In this document: piece after piece, positions 29,547 through 40,569 of the stretch
How the letters are laid out: every line of letters begins with the position of its first letter
How positions within the stretch are numbered: the first letter of the stretch is position 1
Assembly: GCF_003339775.1 (NCBI RefSeq)
Contig: NZ_CP031088.1
Location: 682,001 to 746,000 of the forward strand
Length of the DNA stretch: 64,000 nucleotides
DNA from: Spiroplasma phoeniceum P40
GTDB taxonomy: Bacteria > Bacillota_I > Bacilli_A > Mycoplasmatales > Mycoplasmataceae
Reading direction: 5' to 3'
Translations under genes and position numbers: made by a program
Notes under the pieces: generated by a model
Seen by the model: the letters and a program-made list of their open reading frames with translations, nothing else
Database searches by the model: none
What the model was told of the DNA's origin: nothing

Positions 29547-31721
29547 TGCGTAAGTTATCATCTTTATTTGCCATATTTATTTTAAGTTTTTTGGGTTTGG
29601 TTATTTCATTTATTACTTTAACGGCGTTTAGACCCTTAAATGAGGAGCATTATATGCTTAAACAAGAGAATAGTACTGATTAAAGGTATTAATGAAACTG
29701 ATTTTATTAATACAATGTTTTTACGCAGTAGTTTTTTTGAAAATTGGTCGGAAACAAATTATTTTATTAATCCAACTTTAAAAACATCAAAAAAATTATC
29801 TTTTAATGATAAATGGTATTTGGATTTTTTACAAGATAGTTATTCAACGGGAGTTGTTTATGATAAACCTAATGAAGTATTTTTAAATTATTATCGACAA
29901 TGACATAGTTTAAAAAATAAGTATATGGTTGATAAATTTTATGATGTTAAAAAAGAGAATTTTTTGAATGATTTAACTGATTTTATTTATGCTTTTGCCG
30001 TTAAATATAAGATGTTTAATGTATCGAAAGAAATTGTGGAAAATGTTGACCGTTATAAATTAGTTCATTATCCAAGAGTTAGGTTAAACCAAGATAATTG
30101 AAAATTAATTGATTATCCTACATCTAAAAATAAAGTTCATGATTTATTTAAAAATCCAGATAATAAATGATATATTGTAATAGTTTCATCAAATGGTGAA
30201 AAAGTTATAAGAAAATTTAAATTTACAACAAATACTAAATTAGTAAATAATGGAGTTTATAAAGGATTACCAACTGAATTAGTTGGATATTATAGATATA
30301 TTTATTGTTGAGATGGCGTTGGTGAACCCAAAACACCAGAAATAACTAGTGGTGGTGAAATTACTGACTGAAATAGTTATCAACAAACTCGCGTAAAAGA
30401 ATTTATTGATTTATCTTTATATTCTGTTTTGCAAGAAAATATTAGAGTTCAGCAAGGTGGTAGTGCGGATTATGAAAATTCGAATAAGGTTGGTACAAAG
30501 CGGATAATTTTTGATTTTGAGACGGTTGATGAATTGGATGTTAAAAATATTAAAAAAGCAATTTATCGGATGATTTTGACTGTTGATGAAGCAAATTTAA
30601 TTATTTCTGGTAGTTTAGAGTTAAATAATATTAATAATGATGATTTAAGTTTTAATTTTAGTTTTATGCGAACGGGAATGGGTGAAGTTTTTAATTTTAA
30701 TGGTTCAATTTATTCATCATTAAATAGTAAAGATTTAAAGTATTATCAACAGTTTAGCGGTCAGTTTGATTTATCTAAGTTTTTACAGTCGTTTTTTGCA
30801 AGTGCATTGGTGCCAGTGTTTCAAAATCGTAGTTCTTTTATTGAAAATGGATATATTGATAATTTACAATATGATACTGTTTTAGTTAACTTTTTTGCGT
30901 TGAAATTACAAAATTTTAATAATATTTTGTTGAGTGAAAATATTAACGATAAATTACAATTTGATAAATTATTAAATAGTATGTTTAAGATTTCACAGAA
31001 ATTTTATACTAATTATTTACGTACGATTTTTGATTTAGAAAATAATACTTATGTTCAAGGTTATAATAAAAAATATGGTTTGTTAGTAAATAATGGTTTT
31101 AAAATTTACCCACGATATTTTTATTTTTCTGATAAATATAAGCAATTAGATATTAAATTATATTCAGCATTTAAAAATCGGTTTTATACGATTAATAATT
31201 ATGGTAGTGTTTTTAATTATGATTTTTCGGTTGCTAATAATTATAATATTAACTCAAATTCGGTTTATGTTTTTGAAGATGCTTTAAAAGATAAATATGG
31301 TTTAAAGTATAAAAAAATTGAAGAACAAAAAATCGGTTATAATGTTTTTGAATTGCAAGCACAAAAAGAGAATGATATGTACCGATATTATGATTTTAAT
31401 TTTGGGATTTATAACTGACAAGAGATTAATAATGGTGGGTTGTTCCCCGATAAACAATGATGACAAGTGCAATATGTAACGCCAGAGGGTTGATGAGATT
31501 TTGGTGCTCATATTAAAAATGCGGTGATTTGAATTGTCAATACTATTCCCGGTGTTAAACAAGTTAACGAGTTAGCGAGTGGTGTTGGTAAGGTTTTTGA
31601 AACAGTATATAGTTTTTTTAGTCAAATATTTGAGGTATGAAAATTTAATCCAGCATTGTATAGTACAATAACAAATATTTTTTTATTAATTATTTTTATG
31701 AAATTTGTGCGATTAATATAA
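29546..31721 (+). pseudogene. plectrovirus ORF1, large virion/adsorption protein, frameshifted
   Basis: The N-terminus MRKLSSLFAIFILSFLGLVI is a signal-type segment that stays open for 45 codons, then hits TAA after QENSTD. A frame shifted by one base continues from KGINETDF to the stop at 31719, about 680 codons. The C-terminal end is a membrane anchor (ITNIFLLIIFMKFVRLI) preceded by a Trp-rich segment. This plan (signal, long extracytoplasmic part, C-terminal anchor) resembles filamentous-phage adsorption proteins. The shift near 29670-29685 should separate the signal from the body. Residues encoded at 30095-30325 are shared exactly with the lipoprotein at 31733-32191. Confidence 0.75.
30095..30325 (+). 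repeat. 231-bp inverted repeat, copy in ORF1
   Basis: Identical, by reading, to the reverse complement of 31806-32036. It encodes NWKLIDYPTSKNKVHDLF through YIYCWDGVG in frame in both genes. Weaker similarity continues a little downstream (GEITDW in both). Confidence 0.92.
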
Positions 31722-31750
31722 AAAAGGAACTGTTATTCAGTTCCTTTTTG
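31720..31750. terminator. bidirectional terminator between ORF1 and the lipoprotein gene
   Basis: 12-bp perfect stem (AAAAAGGAACTG at 31721-31732 with CAGTTCCTTTTT at 31738-31749) and a 5-nt loop. It overlaps the last codons of both convergent genes. Confidence 0.85.
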
Positions 31751-32191
31751 TTCTTTTCAGTCAGTAATTTCACCAGTATTTTTGTCGATAGTTGGTATTT
31801 GTGGCTCACCAACGCCATCTCAACAATAAATATATCTATAATATCCAACTAATTCAGTTGGTAATCCTTTATAAACTCCATTATTTACTAATTTAGTATT
31901 TGTTGTAAATTTAAATTTTCTTATAACTTTTTCACCATTTGATGAAACTATTACAATATATCATTTATTATCTGGATTTTTAAATAAATCATGAACTTTA
32001 TTTTTAGATGTAGGATAATCAATTAATTTTCAATTACTACCTTCTGGTGGTTGTTGTGAATTATATTGTGGTTCTGGTTTATTATCCCCTCCACCGTTTT
32101 CATTATTATTTTCTTTTTTACAACTGATTAGTGTTGTTGTGCTTGTTGCGGTTAATCCGATTGCTCCTATTATGCTAAGTCATTTTTTCAT
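31733..32191 (-). CDS. lipoprotein carried within the provirus, antisense to phage genes
   Basis: Predicted 152 residues. The signal peptide is MKKWLSIIGAIGLTATSTTT with lipobox LISC, so it should be lipid-anchored on the cell surface. An Asn/Gly/Pro-rich linker follows. Residues about 54-130 are identical to a segment of phage ORF1. The C-terminus is GEPQIPTIDKNTGEITDW plus a short charged end. The ribosome-binding site AAAGGAG precedes ATG 32191. Being lysogen-expressed and surface-exposed, it could alter adsorption or mask receptors (inference). Five or so UGA-Trp codons. Confidence 0.8.
31806..32036 (-). repeat. 231-bp inverted repeat, copy in lipoprotein gene
   Basis: Reverse complement of 30095-30325, same length with no gaps, in the coding frame of the lipoprotein. 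The segment between the two copies is 1,480 bp. Confidence 0.92.
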
Positions 32192-32307
32192 ATAGATTGC
32201 TCCTTTTTATTGTTTTATATATAATTGATTTTATCACATATCAATTATATATCAATTATTCGTATTAAATATTAATTTTATATATTTTTGATGGTAGGTG
32301 TAAATTA

Positions 32308-33396
32308 ATGAAATATATTATTAATAATTTTAATTTGTTTGATTTACAAGCAAAATTAAAGAATTTTTTAAGTAAAAATTATAAAAATAAATATTATAAA
32401 AGAATAAAACAAAAAATATTTTCATATATTAATTTGTGTAATGATTATTATAATGGTAATTTTTTGTTGAAAGATTTAATTAAAAAATATTTTAAAAATA
32501 AGTTTTTAACTTTTTATTATTGAGCGAATAAAATTTTAATTGCATATAAAAATAATGATTTTACTGAATTATTATTAAAGTCAACAATTCCTAATAATAT
32601 TAATTATCAATATAGTGATGATATTCGCAAAATTATTTTTGATTTATATTTTGAATATTGTAATAAACATGCTGGTGGTGTTTTATCTTTGTTTTATAAT
32701 TTAAAAAAAGGAATTCATGGAAAAGAATTAAAAAATAAAGCACCAAAAAATTTAAAAACATTTTTTCGTTGACTTAAAAAAGATGAAAGATGATTAAAAA
32801 TAAAAAATATAATTAAAGAAATTAAAAAACAACATCTAAGATATGAAGTTAAAGAAATAGGTTTGTTACAGATGGACGCTAAATATTTTGTACCAAGTAA
32901 ATTTCCAGTTGATAAAAAGTATTATGTTTATGATTTTATTGATGAAAAAACAAGATTAGCATTAGGATATGTTTATGATAAATTAAGTACTGATAATGCT
33001 ATTGATGCTGTTAAAAAAGCAATTAGTGATTTTAAAAATATATTTGGTATTATAATAACACGGATTAGAACTGATAACGGTTCTGAATTTATTAATAATT
33101 ATCGTAATAATCAAAAAATTAGTGTTAAAAAGACTAATTTTACTCAATTTTTAACAGATAAAAATATTTTGCATCAAACAACACCAGTTCGCTCTCCACA
33201 GTCAAACGGTAAGATTGAAAGATTTCATCAAAATTATACTAAATTATTTGTATTTGAAGAAAAAATATTAAATGCAGTTAGTTTACAGAATAAATTAAAT
33301 GATTATTATTATTTTTATAATTTTGAAAGAGTACATAAGTCTTTAAATTTTCAGACACCATTTAATTTTTTGAATAGTTTAAGTTTAATTAAATAA
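32308..33396 (+). CDS. DDE transposase/integrase (rve domain) of the plectrovirus
   Basis: Predicted 362 residues. A basic N-terminal helical part is followed by an integrase core with three acidic residues: Asp in LLQMDAKYF, Asp in RIRTDNGSEF, and Glu in SPQSNGKIERFH. The end is NFERVHKSLNFQTPFNFL, as in IS3/IS481-type transposases. UGA-Trp codons in the N-terminal half. SpV1 phages carry a transposase gene that is thought to mediate integration. A fragment of the same gene is at 56581-56825. Ribosome-binding site GGTAGGTG. Confidence 0.85.
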
Positions 33397-33816
33397 TTTT
33401 AAATTATTAAGTTTTTGTGTTTAAACTAAATAAGTTTATTATATTTTAATTAATTAATAATATGTAAATTAACTCATAAAATATGTTATTAAAATAATAA
33501 AATATGTATTTATTAATTAAAATTTAATAAATTATTTTTTATTGTGTTTAATTTTATATTTTTTATTTATTTATTTTATAATATTTTTTTATTATAAATA
33601 AATATTTTTATTATTTTTGTTATTTTCTTGTAATCTTTAAAATGTGTGTGGTATACTACAAGTCTTTATTTTTAGTAATTTTTAAACAAGAGATTTAAGG
33701 TTGTATAATTCTATTTGTATTAAATTACATCACTATCCTAACATCATTTAATAAAATGTCAACAAAATTTTAAATTTTATGATAAAAATATTTTCAGAAG
33801 GGGTTGGTTAAATCTT
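33397..33816. other. non-coding end of the provirus and upstream region of the IS30 gene
   Basis: No gene in 420 bp. It is very AT-rich. It contains the second copy of the element-end repeat (about 33489-33550). The part around 33590-33650, TTATTTTTGTTATTTTCTTG onward, recurs inverted near 56430-56480. An AGAAGGGG ribosome-binding site for the IS30 gene is near 33798. Confidence 0.7.
33489..33550. repeat. dispersed element-end repeat, copy 2 (inverted)
   Basis: Reverse complement matches 24225-24282 with a few differences. It lies about 95 bp after the provirus transposase stop. Confidence 0.65.
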
Positions 33817-34689
33817 ATGAACAAGAAAAAATATAAACATTTTAGTATTGATGAAAGATATAAGTTAAAAGAATATTTAATATCAGAAACATTTAAAAAG
33901 AAAAATGCTACACCTAATTATTCTAAAATAGGAAAAGTAATGAATAAAAGTCCTAATACAATTATATTAGAGGCTGAAAGACTTAAAAAAGAATATGATC
34001 CTGAAAAAGCAAATGATTATTAAAAAAAATATAATGAAAAGTTTCCATTTTCACATGTGACACTTTATAAATATATTGAATATAAAGTTTTTGATGATGA
34101 AAATACTGAAATTAAGAAAAAATTACCATTTAAAGGAAAAAAGTTTAAAACAAAAAAGAGAAAAGATGATCATGGTCAATTAACTAATATTAGATTTATT
34201 GATGAAGCAGAACATGAAAAGGGAACTTTTAGTTGATTTCAAATGGATTGTATTGTTGGAAAAGAACATCAATCTGCTTGTTTAACTTTTACAGAAGAAA
34301 AAAGTTTATACACGATTTGTTTTAAATTAAATCAACATAATTCAGAAGAGGTTAATAAAGCTCTTAAAAGTATTATTAGAAATAAACTTTATAAGATAAA
34401 TATAAAAGGAATTATTACAGATCAAGTTAAAGAATTTAGTAAATGAAAATAGATGGAGAAAATTACTAATGCTAATGTTTATTTTTGTGATTCTGGAACT
34501 CCGACACAAAAAGCAAAAGTTGAAAGAATAAATAGAGATATTAGAGAATATTTACCTAAAGGAACTGATTTTAATACTGTTACTCAAAAAGAAATTAATA
34601 AAGTTATGAAAATTATTAATGAAAAGCCGCGACCGAGTTTAGATTGATTATCCTCCAAAGAGGTATTTTTACAAAATATTAATATTTAA
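33817..34689 (+). pseudogene. IS30-family transposase with two nonsense codons
   Basis: One frame of about 290 codons shows IS30 features: an N-terminal helix-turn-helix (KHFSIDERYKLKEYL, then IGKVMNKSPNTI) and a DDE core (FQMDCIVGKEHQ, then GIITDQVKEF, then PTQKAKVERINRD), ending SKEVFLQN. TAA at 34021-34023 and TAG at 34450-34452 interrupt it in frame, while UGA codons are Trp. The transposase is probably inactive. A related, different copy enters the window at 63725-64000. Confidence 0.85.
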
Positions 34690-34877
34690 TTTTTTTAAAT
34701 ATAAATTATATATTTGTAGCAAACTTTTCTTTTTGTCGTGCTTAATATTAACTTATATTTAAAAAAATAATTTTTTTTTGAAAAAATATTGCATTTTAAA
34801 ATAAAAGATATAATATCATATTAACAAGGTTGGAATTACCTACTTGCATCTTTACAATAAAAATACATACCTAACAT

Positions 34878-35025
34878 TATTTTTTATCCTTCTTTCTTTC
34901 AATTTCTTTTTTTCTTTTTTATTTCCTCGAATTTGTTTAATTTTTTGATAAATTGATAAACCAATTCAAGCAAAAATCCCTAATATAATAACAACACTAA
35001 ATATTGTCGTTAATCAAGTTGGCAT
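34878..35025 (-). pseudogene. copy of the 49-residue phage membrane protein, frameshifted at the end
   Basis: Starts [20 protein letters not shown] as in the provirus gene at 25994. After IRG a one-base loss in an A-run changes the tail frame. The lost frame would have ended at TAA near 34877. Start ATG is at 35025. Confidence 0.7.
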
Positions 35026-35134
35026 AATATATCTCATTTCAAAATTTTTAAATATCGCGTCACGCTCTGCGTGTTCGCTACGCTCAAAATAAACATTATT
35101 GAATAAATTACCGCTAATAAATTACGCGGGTAAT

Positions 35135-35248
35135 TTATTCATTTTCTTTTACATTATTAATTAGTATCTTATTTACAGTATTAATAACATTATCTTTATC
35201 ATACTTAATTACTAAGGACCACAAAATAAAATAATGTTTTCTTTCCAT
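35135..35248 (-). CDS. copy of the small plectrovirus protein, 37 residues
   Basis: MERKHYFILWSLVIKYDKDN to NVKENE, homologous to 25753-25863 (shares HYFIL/QYFIL and SLV.KY.KDNVINT.NKI). It is open from start to stop here, unlike the copy at 62650. No strong ribosome-binding site is seen; the terminator hairpin is immediately upstream. Probably a relic. Confidence 0.5.
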   Translation of the reverse strand: MERKHYFILWSLVIKYDKDNVINTVNKILINNVKENE

Positions 35249-35252
35249 TAAA

Positions 35253-35278
35253 AAATCAACTCCTTTATGAGTTGATTT
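35253..35278. terminator. hairpin in plectrovirus fragment A
   Basis: Perfect 10-bp stem AAATCAACTC / GAGTTGATTT with a 6-nt loop, flanked by A/T runs. The same hairpin is at 62621-62644 in the opposite orientation. Confidence 0.75.
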
Positions 35279-35349
35279 GTTGCACTTCGATTACAAAATG
35301 CAAAATATTAACTTTCTTAATGTTATAATGTTTTCATAGAGGTGAAAAG

Positions 35350-35706
35350 ATGTTTTTATCAGCATTTGAAATGAAATACAATACTAAATCAATTAAAAGA
35401 CTACCAAAAATTAATAATTCAGATAAATGGTTAATTATTGATATTCGTCCAAAAGAAGAATGAATTGAAAGTCATATTATTAATAGTATTAATATTCCTC
35501 ATAATCTTTTTCGTTTAATTTATTCGAAAAAAGTAACTAAAAATAAAAAAATTCTTTTTGTTTCAAGTGCTGGCCATTCTCATTTAGATTTATACCGTTT
35601 ATTAAAAAAACATAATTTTAAAGTTTATATTCTTCTTGGTGGATGAAAAAAAGTTCATCAAACTGATGAACTTGACAAAATTCTTACTTATAATCCTATT
35701 GATTAA
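35350..35706 (+). CDS. rhodanese-like domain protein lacking the catalytic cysteine
   Basis: Predicted 118 residues. The rhodanese fold is suggested by WLIIDIRPKEEWIESHI (the 'DvR...ey..gHI' motif), then INIPHNLF and the active-site loop region FVSSAGHSHLDL, then VYILLGGWKKV. In active sulphurtransferases the loop has Cys (CxxGxRS); here Ser occupies that place, so it may be a binding rather than catalytic domain. Ribosome-binding site AGAGGTGAA. It converges with the APC permease gene and overlaps its end by 11 bp. Confidence 0.8.
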
Positions 35707-35732
35707 CATTATTAATCAATGGGGTTTTTATT
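35693..35732 (+). terminator. terminator after the rhodanese-like gene
   Basis: Stem ATTGATTAA / TTAATCAAT (extended by CC..GG), followed by a T-run. It lies over the 3' ends of both convergent genes. Confidence 0.75.
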
Positions 35733-37114
35733 TTTACTTCACCAGCAGGTGGTGTTGCTTTATGCCATAATAATAATTCATTAATACCTCATATTACTAA
35801 TGTTCCCCCAATAATAATTAATAAACTATATAAAGTTTTATGATTACTAATATAAGCAAAGAAATTATACATAATATAACCTATTGAACCTATTAGCAAG
35901 AAAAGAGAAAAACCAGCACAATAATACATTCCTTTTACTTTTGCTACTTCTACTCGCTTTGTATAACGATTAACATAAACAGCAATAATTAAACTAATAT
36001 AACATAGAAAAGCAGTAAAACTAACGGCATTAGAAGAAAGATCTAATAAATACATTGGATCACCTATAACGCCAAGACTAAGTCCCATTAATATTAAATT
36101 GAAACAAACAGTAATTGCCATTTGAATCAAACCAATTTGTTGATAACTTAATTCTTTCTTTCCAATATAAACAAGATTTTCTTCTTGCACTGTATGTCCA
36201 AATGAAGGAGCTACAAAGGTTAAACCATTAATACTCATTAATGCTGTTAACATAATAAATCACATTAAGACTTTTGCAATTGGTCCACCAAGGAGATTTT
36301 TAAATAAAGTAAAAACACTACCATCATTTGTTCCTAAAAACAAAGAAATAACTTCTAAAATATAAAAAATAGTAATAAATAACATTGCAGCAAATAATGC
36401 TTTTGGAACAACATTTTTGTTAGAAACTTCTTTTTGTAATCCTGCAGCATAAATAAAACCATCAAATGAAAATAATACTGGTAAAATCCCCATAAAGAAG
36501 TTACCAAACTTTAATTCTCTATATTTATCAAAAACATTATTTTCAATTGGAGCAACAAAGCCTATAACTAGACTAACTAGTAAAGGAATAAATTTAATAA
36601 ATGTTCCAATTGTTTGAACTCATTTACCAACATTTCGGAAAAAAATATTTATTAAGTAAAATAAAATTAAAATAACAAGGCCAATAGCAATCGCAATTAT
36701 ATGTTGTGTTTCCTTACTAATGCTTTGCACTTCTAGTGCATCAAACATTGCATTAATACTAAAAATTGGTAAAAGACCCAATAAAATTGGGAAATAAAAA
36801 AAGATATAAAATAATGCTATTAAACTACCAACTTGCCGACCAATTAAAATATTAGCCCATGATGGTAATGTCCCATGTCCACTTTTAGTTTTTACTGATG
36901 TAACTTCAATAAAGACCATAATCATTGCCATTCCTAAAATTCCAACTAAAATCCATAATCCAATTGATAAATAAGGATTTTGAGTAAAATATAAAAGATG
37001 TCCTTCTGAAGTATCATTTTTTAAATAAATTCCAATTCCAATTGTAATTCCAACTGCTGTTGAAAAAACAGTTAAAAATTCAAAAAATTTAACGTGCTTT
37101 TTAGGCTTTCCCAT
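35696..37114 (-). CDS. APC-superfamily amino acid permease
   Basis: Predicted 472 residues with about 12 membrane segments. FFEFLTVFSTAVGITIGIGI is the first transmembrane helix with the APC-type glycine-rich start. ILPVLFSFDGFIYAAGLQKE matches the conserved 'fFaFdGf.....l..E' region of helix 6-7. ATG 37114 is taken as start because GGAGG lies 8 nt ahead; the earlier in-frame ATG (37129) lacks a ribosome-binding site. UGA-Trp occurs at several sites. Substrate cannot be told; mollicutes depend on imported amino acids. Confidence 0.85.
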
Positions 37115-37178
37115 TAGTTTTTCCTCCATTTTTAATGGCCTATTTTAATAAAAAATAATAAATAAATTATAACATAAA

Positions 37179-38114
37179 TTATTTTATATTTTCATAATAT
37201 TTTTTCTTAATTTCACGAAATAAGTGGTTTACTCCCGATTTTGAAATTTTAATACTAGTTTCATTTTCTAATAATGCTGACAAATCTTGCAACGATGCAT
37301 CGGGATAAGCAATTCGTAATAAAGCTACTTTTTTGGTATTTTCATTTAGTTCATCAAACAAATCATGTTCAAGTAAATAATTAATCATTGCAACTTGTTC
37401 TTCCCCAGCTTTAATTGCTTTTTGTTGATTTGAAATTTCAATATTATTTAAACGATTAATACTATTAACCATATCCCTTGAAATACGAGTATTTTCAAAA
37501 GCAAGGACACTATTAATTGCATCAATTAATTTTAAGAAATCTGAAACTAAAATTGATTTTTTTAAATAACAAACATAACGATCATGACGGACAATTATCT
37601 TAAATTGAAAATGAAATTTATGCAATAATTTTTGAAAATATTGTGCTGAAACTTCATCATTAAACTGAACTTCTAAATGATAATTACTTGTTTCTGGTGA
37701 ATTAACACTACCACAAGCAATAAAAATGCCCGCAATATAAGCACGTTGTTGTCGTTCATTTCATTCTGATGGGATGGCAACAATTTTTTGATTAGTTTCT
37801 GCATCAAAAATTTGTAGGTCTTTTAATATTTCAGTAGCTCGTTCTTTAATTCGTAAACTGAAGGTTTTGCTATTTTTTAATTTTGTGCCTTGAACAATAA
37901 TGATGTCAATTTTAACTTTATATAAATTTTTTAAAAACGTATAAATTGTTCGAATAATTAGATTACTAATTGAGGTTACTTCAAAGTTAAAAAAATGATT
38001 ACTAATATTTAATGTCATATTATATTTAACAAAACCAGTTAAAAAAGCTTTCTGACACATTTGGTCAAATTCTTTTCTAACAATTTCCTCTTTTACTTCC
38101 AACGCAAAGCTCAT
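37179..38114 (-). CDS. whiA: DNA-binding protein WhiA
   Basis: Predicted 311 residues. The N-terminal part (SFALEVKEEIVRKEF at the start, then FLTGFVKYN and RAYIAGIFIACGSVNSPE) is the degenerate LAGLIDADG fold. The C-terminal helix-turn-helix is near LRIAYPDASLQDLSALLENE. WhiA proteins influence cell division and chromosome segregation in Gram-positive bacteria and are kept in most mollicutes. One UGA-Trp at 37761. Upstream of it on the minus strand is the secA terminator. Confidence 0.9.
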
Positions 38115-38147
38115 CTTTATCCCCCATTATAATTTAATAATACAGAA

Positions 38148-38173
38148 AAACCACTACTTTAGCATAGTGGTTT
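38148..38173 (-). terminator. rho-independent terminator after secA
   Basis: 9-bp perfect stem AAACCACTA / TAGTGGTTT with an 8-nt loop, followed by a U-run on the minus-strand RNA, 6 bp after the secA stop. Confidence 0.85.
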
Positions 38174-38178
38174 ATTAA

Positions 38179-40569
38179 TTACCCTTTTTGTTTAAATTCT
38201 CGAATTTCTTGTTCTGAATCATGAAACGGTTCAGCTTGAATATCACCATCAATTTTGCGAATAACAACATTTGCTAATTTAATTACAACTTCATGTGCAA
38301 TTGATAATTGCATATGCTCAAATAATTTTGCAGCTTCTTCAACATAAGCGTGTAATGGATTTGTTTGAGCATAACTTCGTAAGTAAATTCCACTTCGTAA
38401 TTTACTTGCTTGATCAATATGTTTTGTTCAATAATCATCAAACGAAGTAATAATTGCACTTCGTTCAATTTGATTAATAACATCAGCAGGAACATCTTCT
38501 GTTCGCGCTAAATAAAATTCATTCATTTTTGTTGCCACATATTTAGCAACTTCTTCTCGCTTCATTTTTTCCATGGCTGCTTTATCTAACACATTAGCTG
38601 CAACAACTTTATCACTAATCCCCTTAATTAAGTCATCATAATGAATAAATCATTCCCCATGCGATTCATTACCAAACATTTTGGTTAAATCATAAGCTGC
38701 CGAATATTGCATTTTTTTAATAATTGGTTTTAAATCAGTTGCTGTTAAAATTTGATCACGTCGTGCATACATTGCTTCACGATGTTGTGCTAAAACATTA
38801 TCATAATCTAAAATATGTTTTCGTTGATCAAAATTCATTCCCTCAACTTTTTTTTGTGCATTAGAAATTGCTCTTGTTAACATTCTTGATTGAATAAAAT
38901 CCGAACCTAACCGAGCAAAAATTCGACGTAGGCGATCCCCACCAAAGCGCATCATTAATTCATCATCCATCGCAACATAAAACCGCGAAAAACCAGGATC
39001 TCCTTGTCGTCCTGCTCGCCCTCGTAACTGGTTATCAATTCGACGTGCTTCGTTTCGTTCAACCCCAAAAACAGCTAATCCTCCAATTTCTTTAACACCA
39101 TCACCTAACTTAATGTCTGTTCCCCGACCAGCCATATTTGTTGCTAAAGTAATAGCTCCTTTTTCACCAGCTTTTGCAATAATGTCTGCTTCACGCTCAT
39201 GATTTTTCGCATTTAACATTTCAAATTTTAAGTTAGCATTTCGTAAATAATGCGACACAATTTCTGATGAATCAACTGAAGTTGTTCCAATTAAAATTGG
39301 TTGTCCCTTTTCATGCAAGGCAATAATTTCTTTCATCATTGCTTGCATTTTTGCATCACGATTTGCAAACATATAATCAGCTTCATCACTACGAATTAAT
39401 GGGCGATTAGTTGGAACTTGAATTACACGCATATTATAAATTTTAATAAATTCTTCTTCCTCTGTTTTTGCAGTACCAGTCATCCCACTTAATTTATTAT
39501 ATAATCGGAAAAAGTTTTGGTAAGTAATTGTTGCCATTGTCACTGTTTCTTCTTCAATATCAACACGTTCCTTTGCTTGTAATGATTGTTGCAAACCATC
39601 ACTATAAGCACGTCCCGGCATTAAACGGCCAGTAAACTGATCAATTAAAATAATTTCATTATTTTGAACAACATATTCAACACCATTTTTAAAAACAAAA
39701 TTAGCTTTTAAAGCATTTAGGATTAAATGGTATAATTCAGTATTTTTAATATCAAATAAAGAATTAATTGAAAAGATTTTTTCTGCTTTAGTAATTCCTT
39801 CTGGAGTTAAATAAACTTGTTTTGTTTCTAAATCAATTTCAAGATCATTCTCTCGTGATAATGATTTTGCAAAATGATCAGCTGCTTGATATTGCGGTGT
39901 TCGGTTTTGACGTCCCCCCGAAATAATTAATGGCGTTCTTGATTCATCAATTAAAATTGAATCAGCCTCATCAATAATGGCATAATTTAATCCTCGTTGG
40001 ACTTTCTCGCTGTAAACTTTTACCATATTATCTCGTAAATAATCAAATCCTAATTCAGCATTAGTAGTATAAGTAATATCACAACTATATGCTTCTCTTT
40101 TTGCATCTTTAGTAATATCACGAGAATTTAAACCAACTGTTAAACCTAAAAAACTAAAAACTTGACCATTAATTTCTGAATCCCGTCTTGATAAATATTC
40201 ATTAACAGTAATAACATGAACACCCTTACCAGTTAAACCATTCAAATATGTTGGCATTAAAGCAGTTAAAGTTTTTCCTTCCCCTGTTTTCATTTCAGCC
40301 ACATCACCTTCATGAAGAACAATGCCCCCAATTAGTTGGACACGATAAGCATGTAATCCTAAAATTCGACGAGCTGCTTCACGGGCAACAGCAAATGCTT
40401 CAACTAAAATATCATCTAATGTAGCACCTTCTGCTAACTTCGTTTTAAATTCATTTGTCTTTTCTTTTAATGCATCATCAGACAATGCTCGCATTGTTTC
40501 ATCTAAAGTCATAATTTTATCTGCTATTTTCCCATGTTTTTTTACAATTTTACGATCGCTAACTGCCAT
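38179..40569 (-). CDS. secA: preprotein translocase ATPase SecA
   Basis: Predicted 796 residues. SecA drives protein export through SecYEG. Walker A is MKTGEGKTLTALMP; Walker B/DEAD-like box is IIDEADSILIDESRTPLIIS. The helicase C-domain has TNMAGRGTDIKLG and QLRGRAGRQGDPG. The C-terminus ends without the cysteine-rich zinc tail that binds SecB, as usual for Gram-positive short SecA forms. UGA-Trp at 38650 and 38430. Ribosome-binding site AGAGGAG precedes ATG 40569. Confidence 0.97.

Larger units (their letters stand above)
25720..33750 (+). mobile_element. SpV1-type plectrovirus provirus, about 8 kb
   Basis: A run of plus-strand genes with overlapping ATGs: small membrane proteins, a coat protein, a Zot-like ATPase, a large ORF1 with signal peptide and C-terminal anchor, and a DDE transposase. 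A convergent lipoprotein gene lies inside. Size and layout fit the filamentous Spiroplasma virus SpV1 group (about 8 kb single-stranded genomes known to integrate). Pieces of the same phage recur at 34.9-35.3, 56.4-56.85 and 62.6-63.6 kb. A frameshift in ORF1 suggests this copy is defective. Exact ends are not determined. No rolling-circle replication protein is seen. Confidence 0.85.
34878..35306 (-). mobile_element. inverted plectrovirus fragment A
   Basis: About 430 bp nearly identical to the reverse complement of 62591-63022: a terminator hairpin, the small-protein gene, the GC-richer GCGTCACGCTCTGCGTGTTC patch and the 49-residue gene. It stops just after the coat-protein start codon region. 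Base changes and small indels distinguish the copies. Confidence 0.85.
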
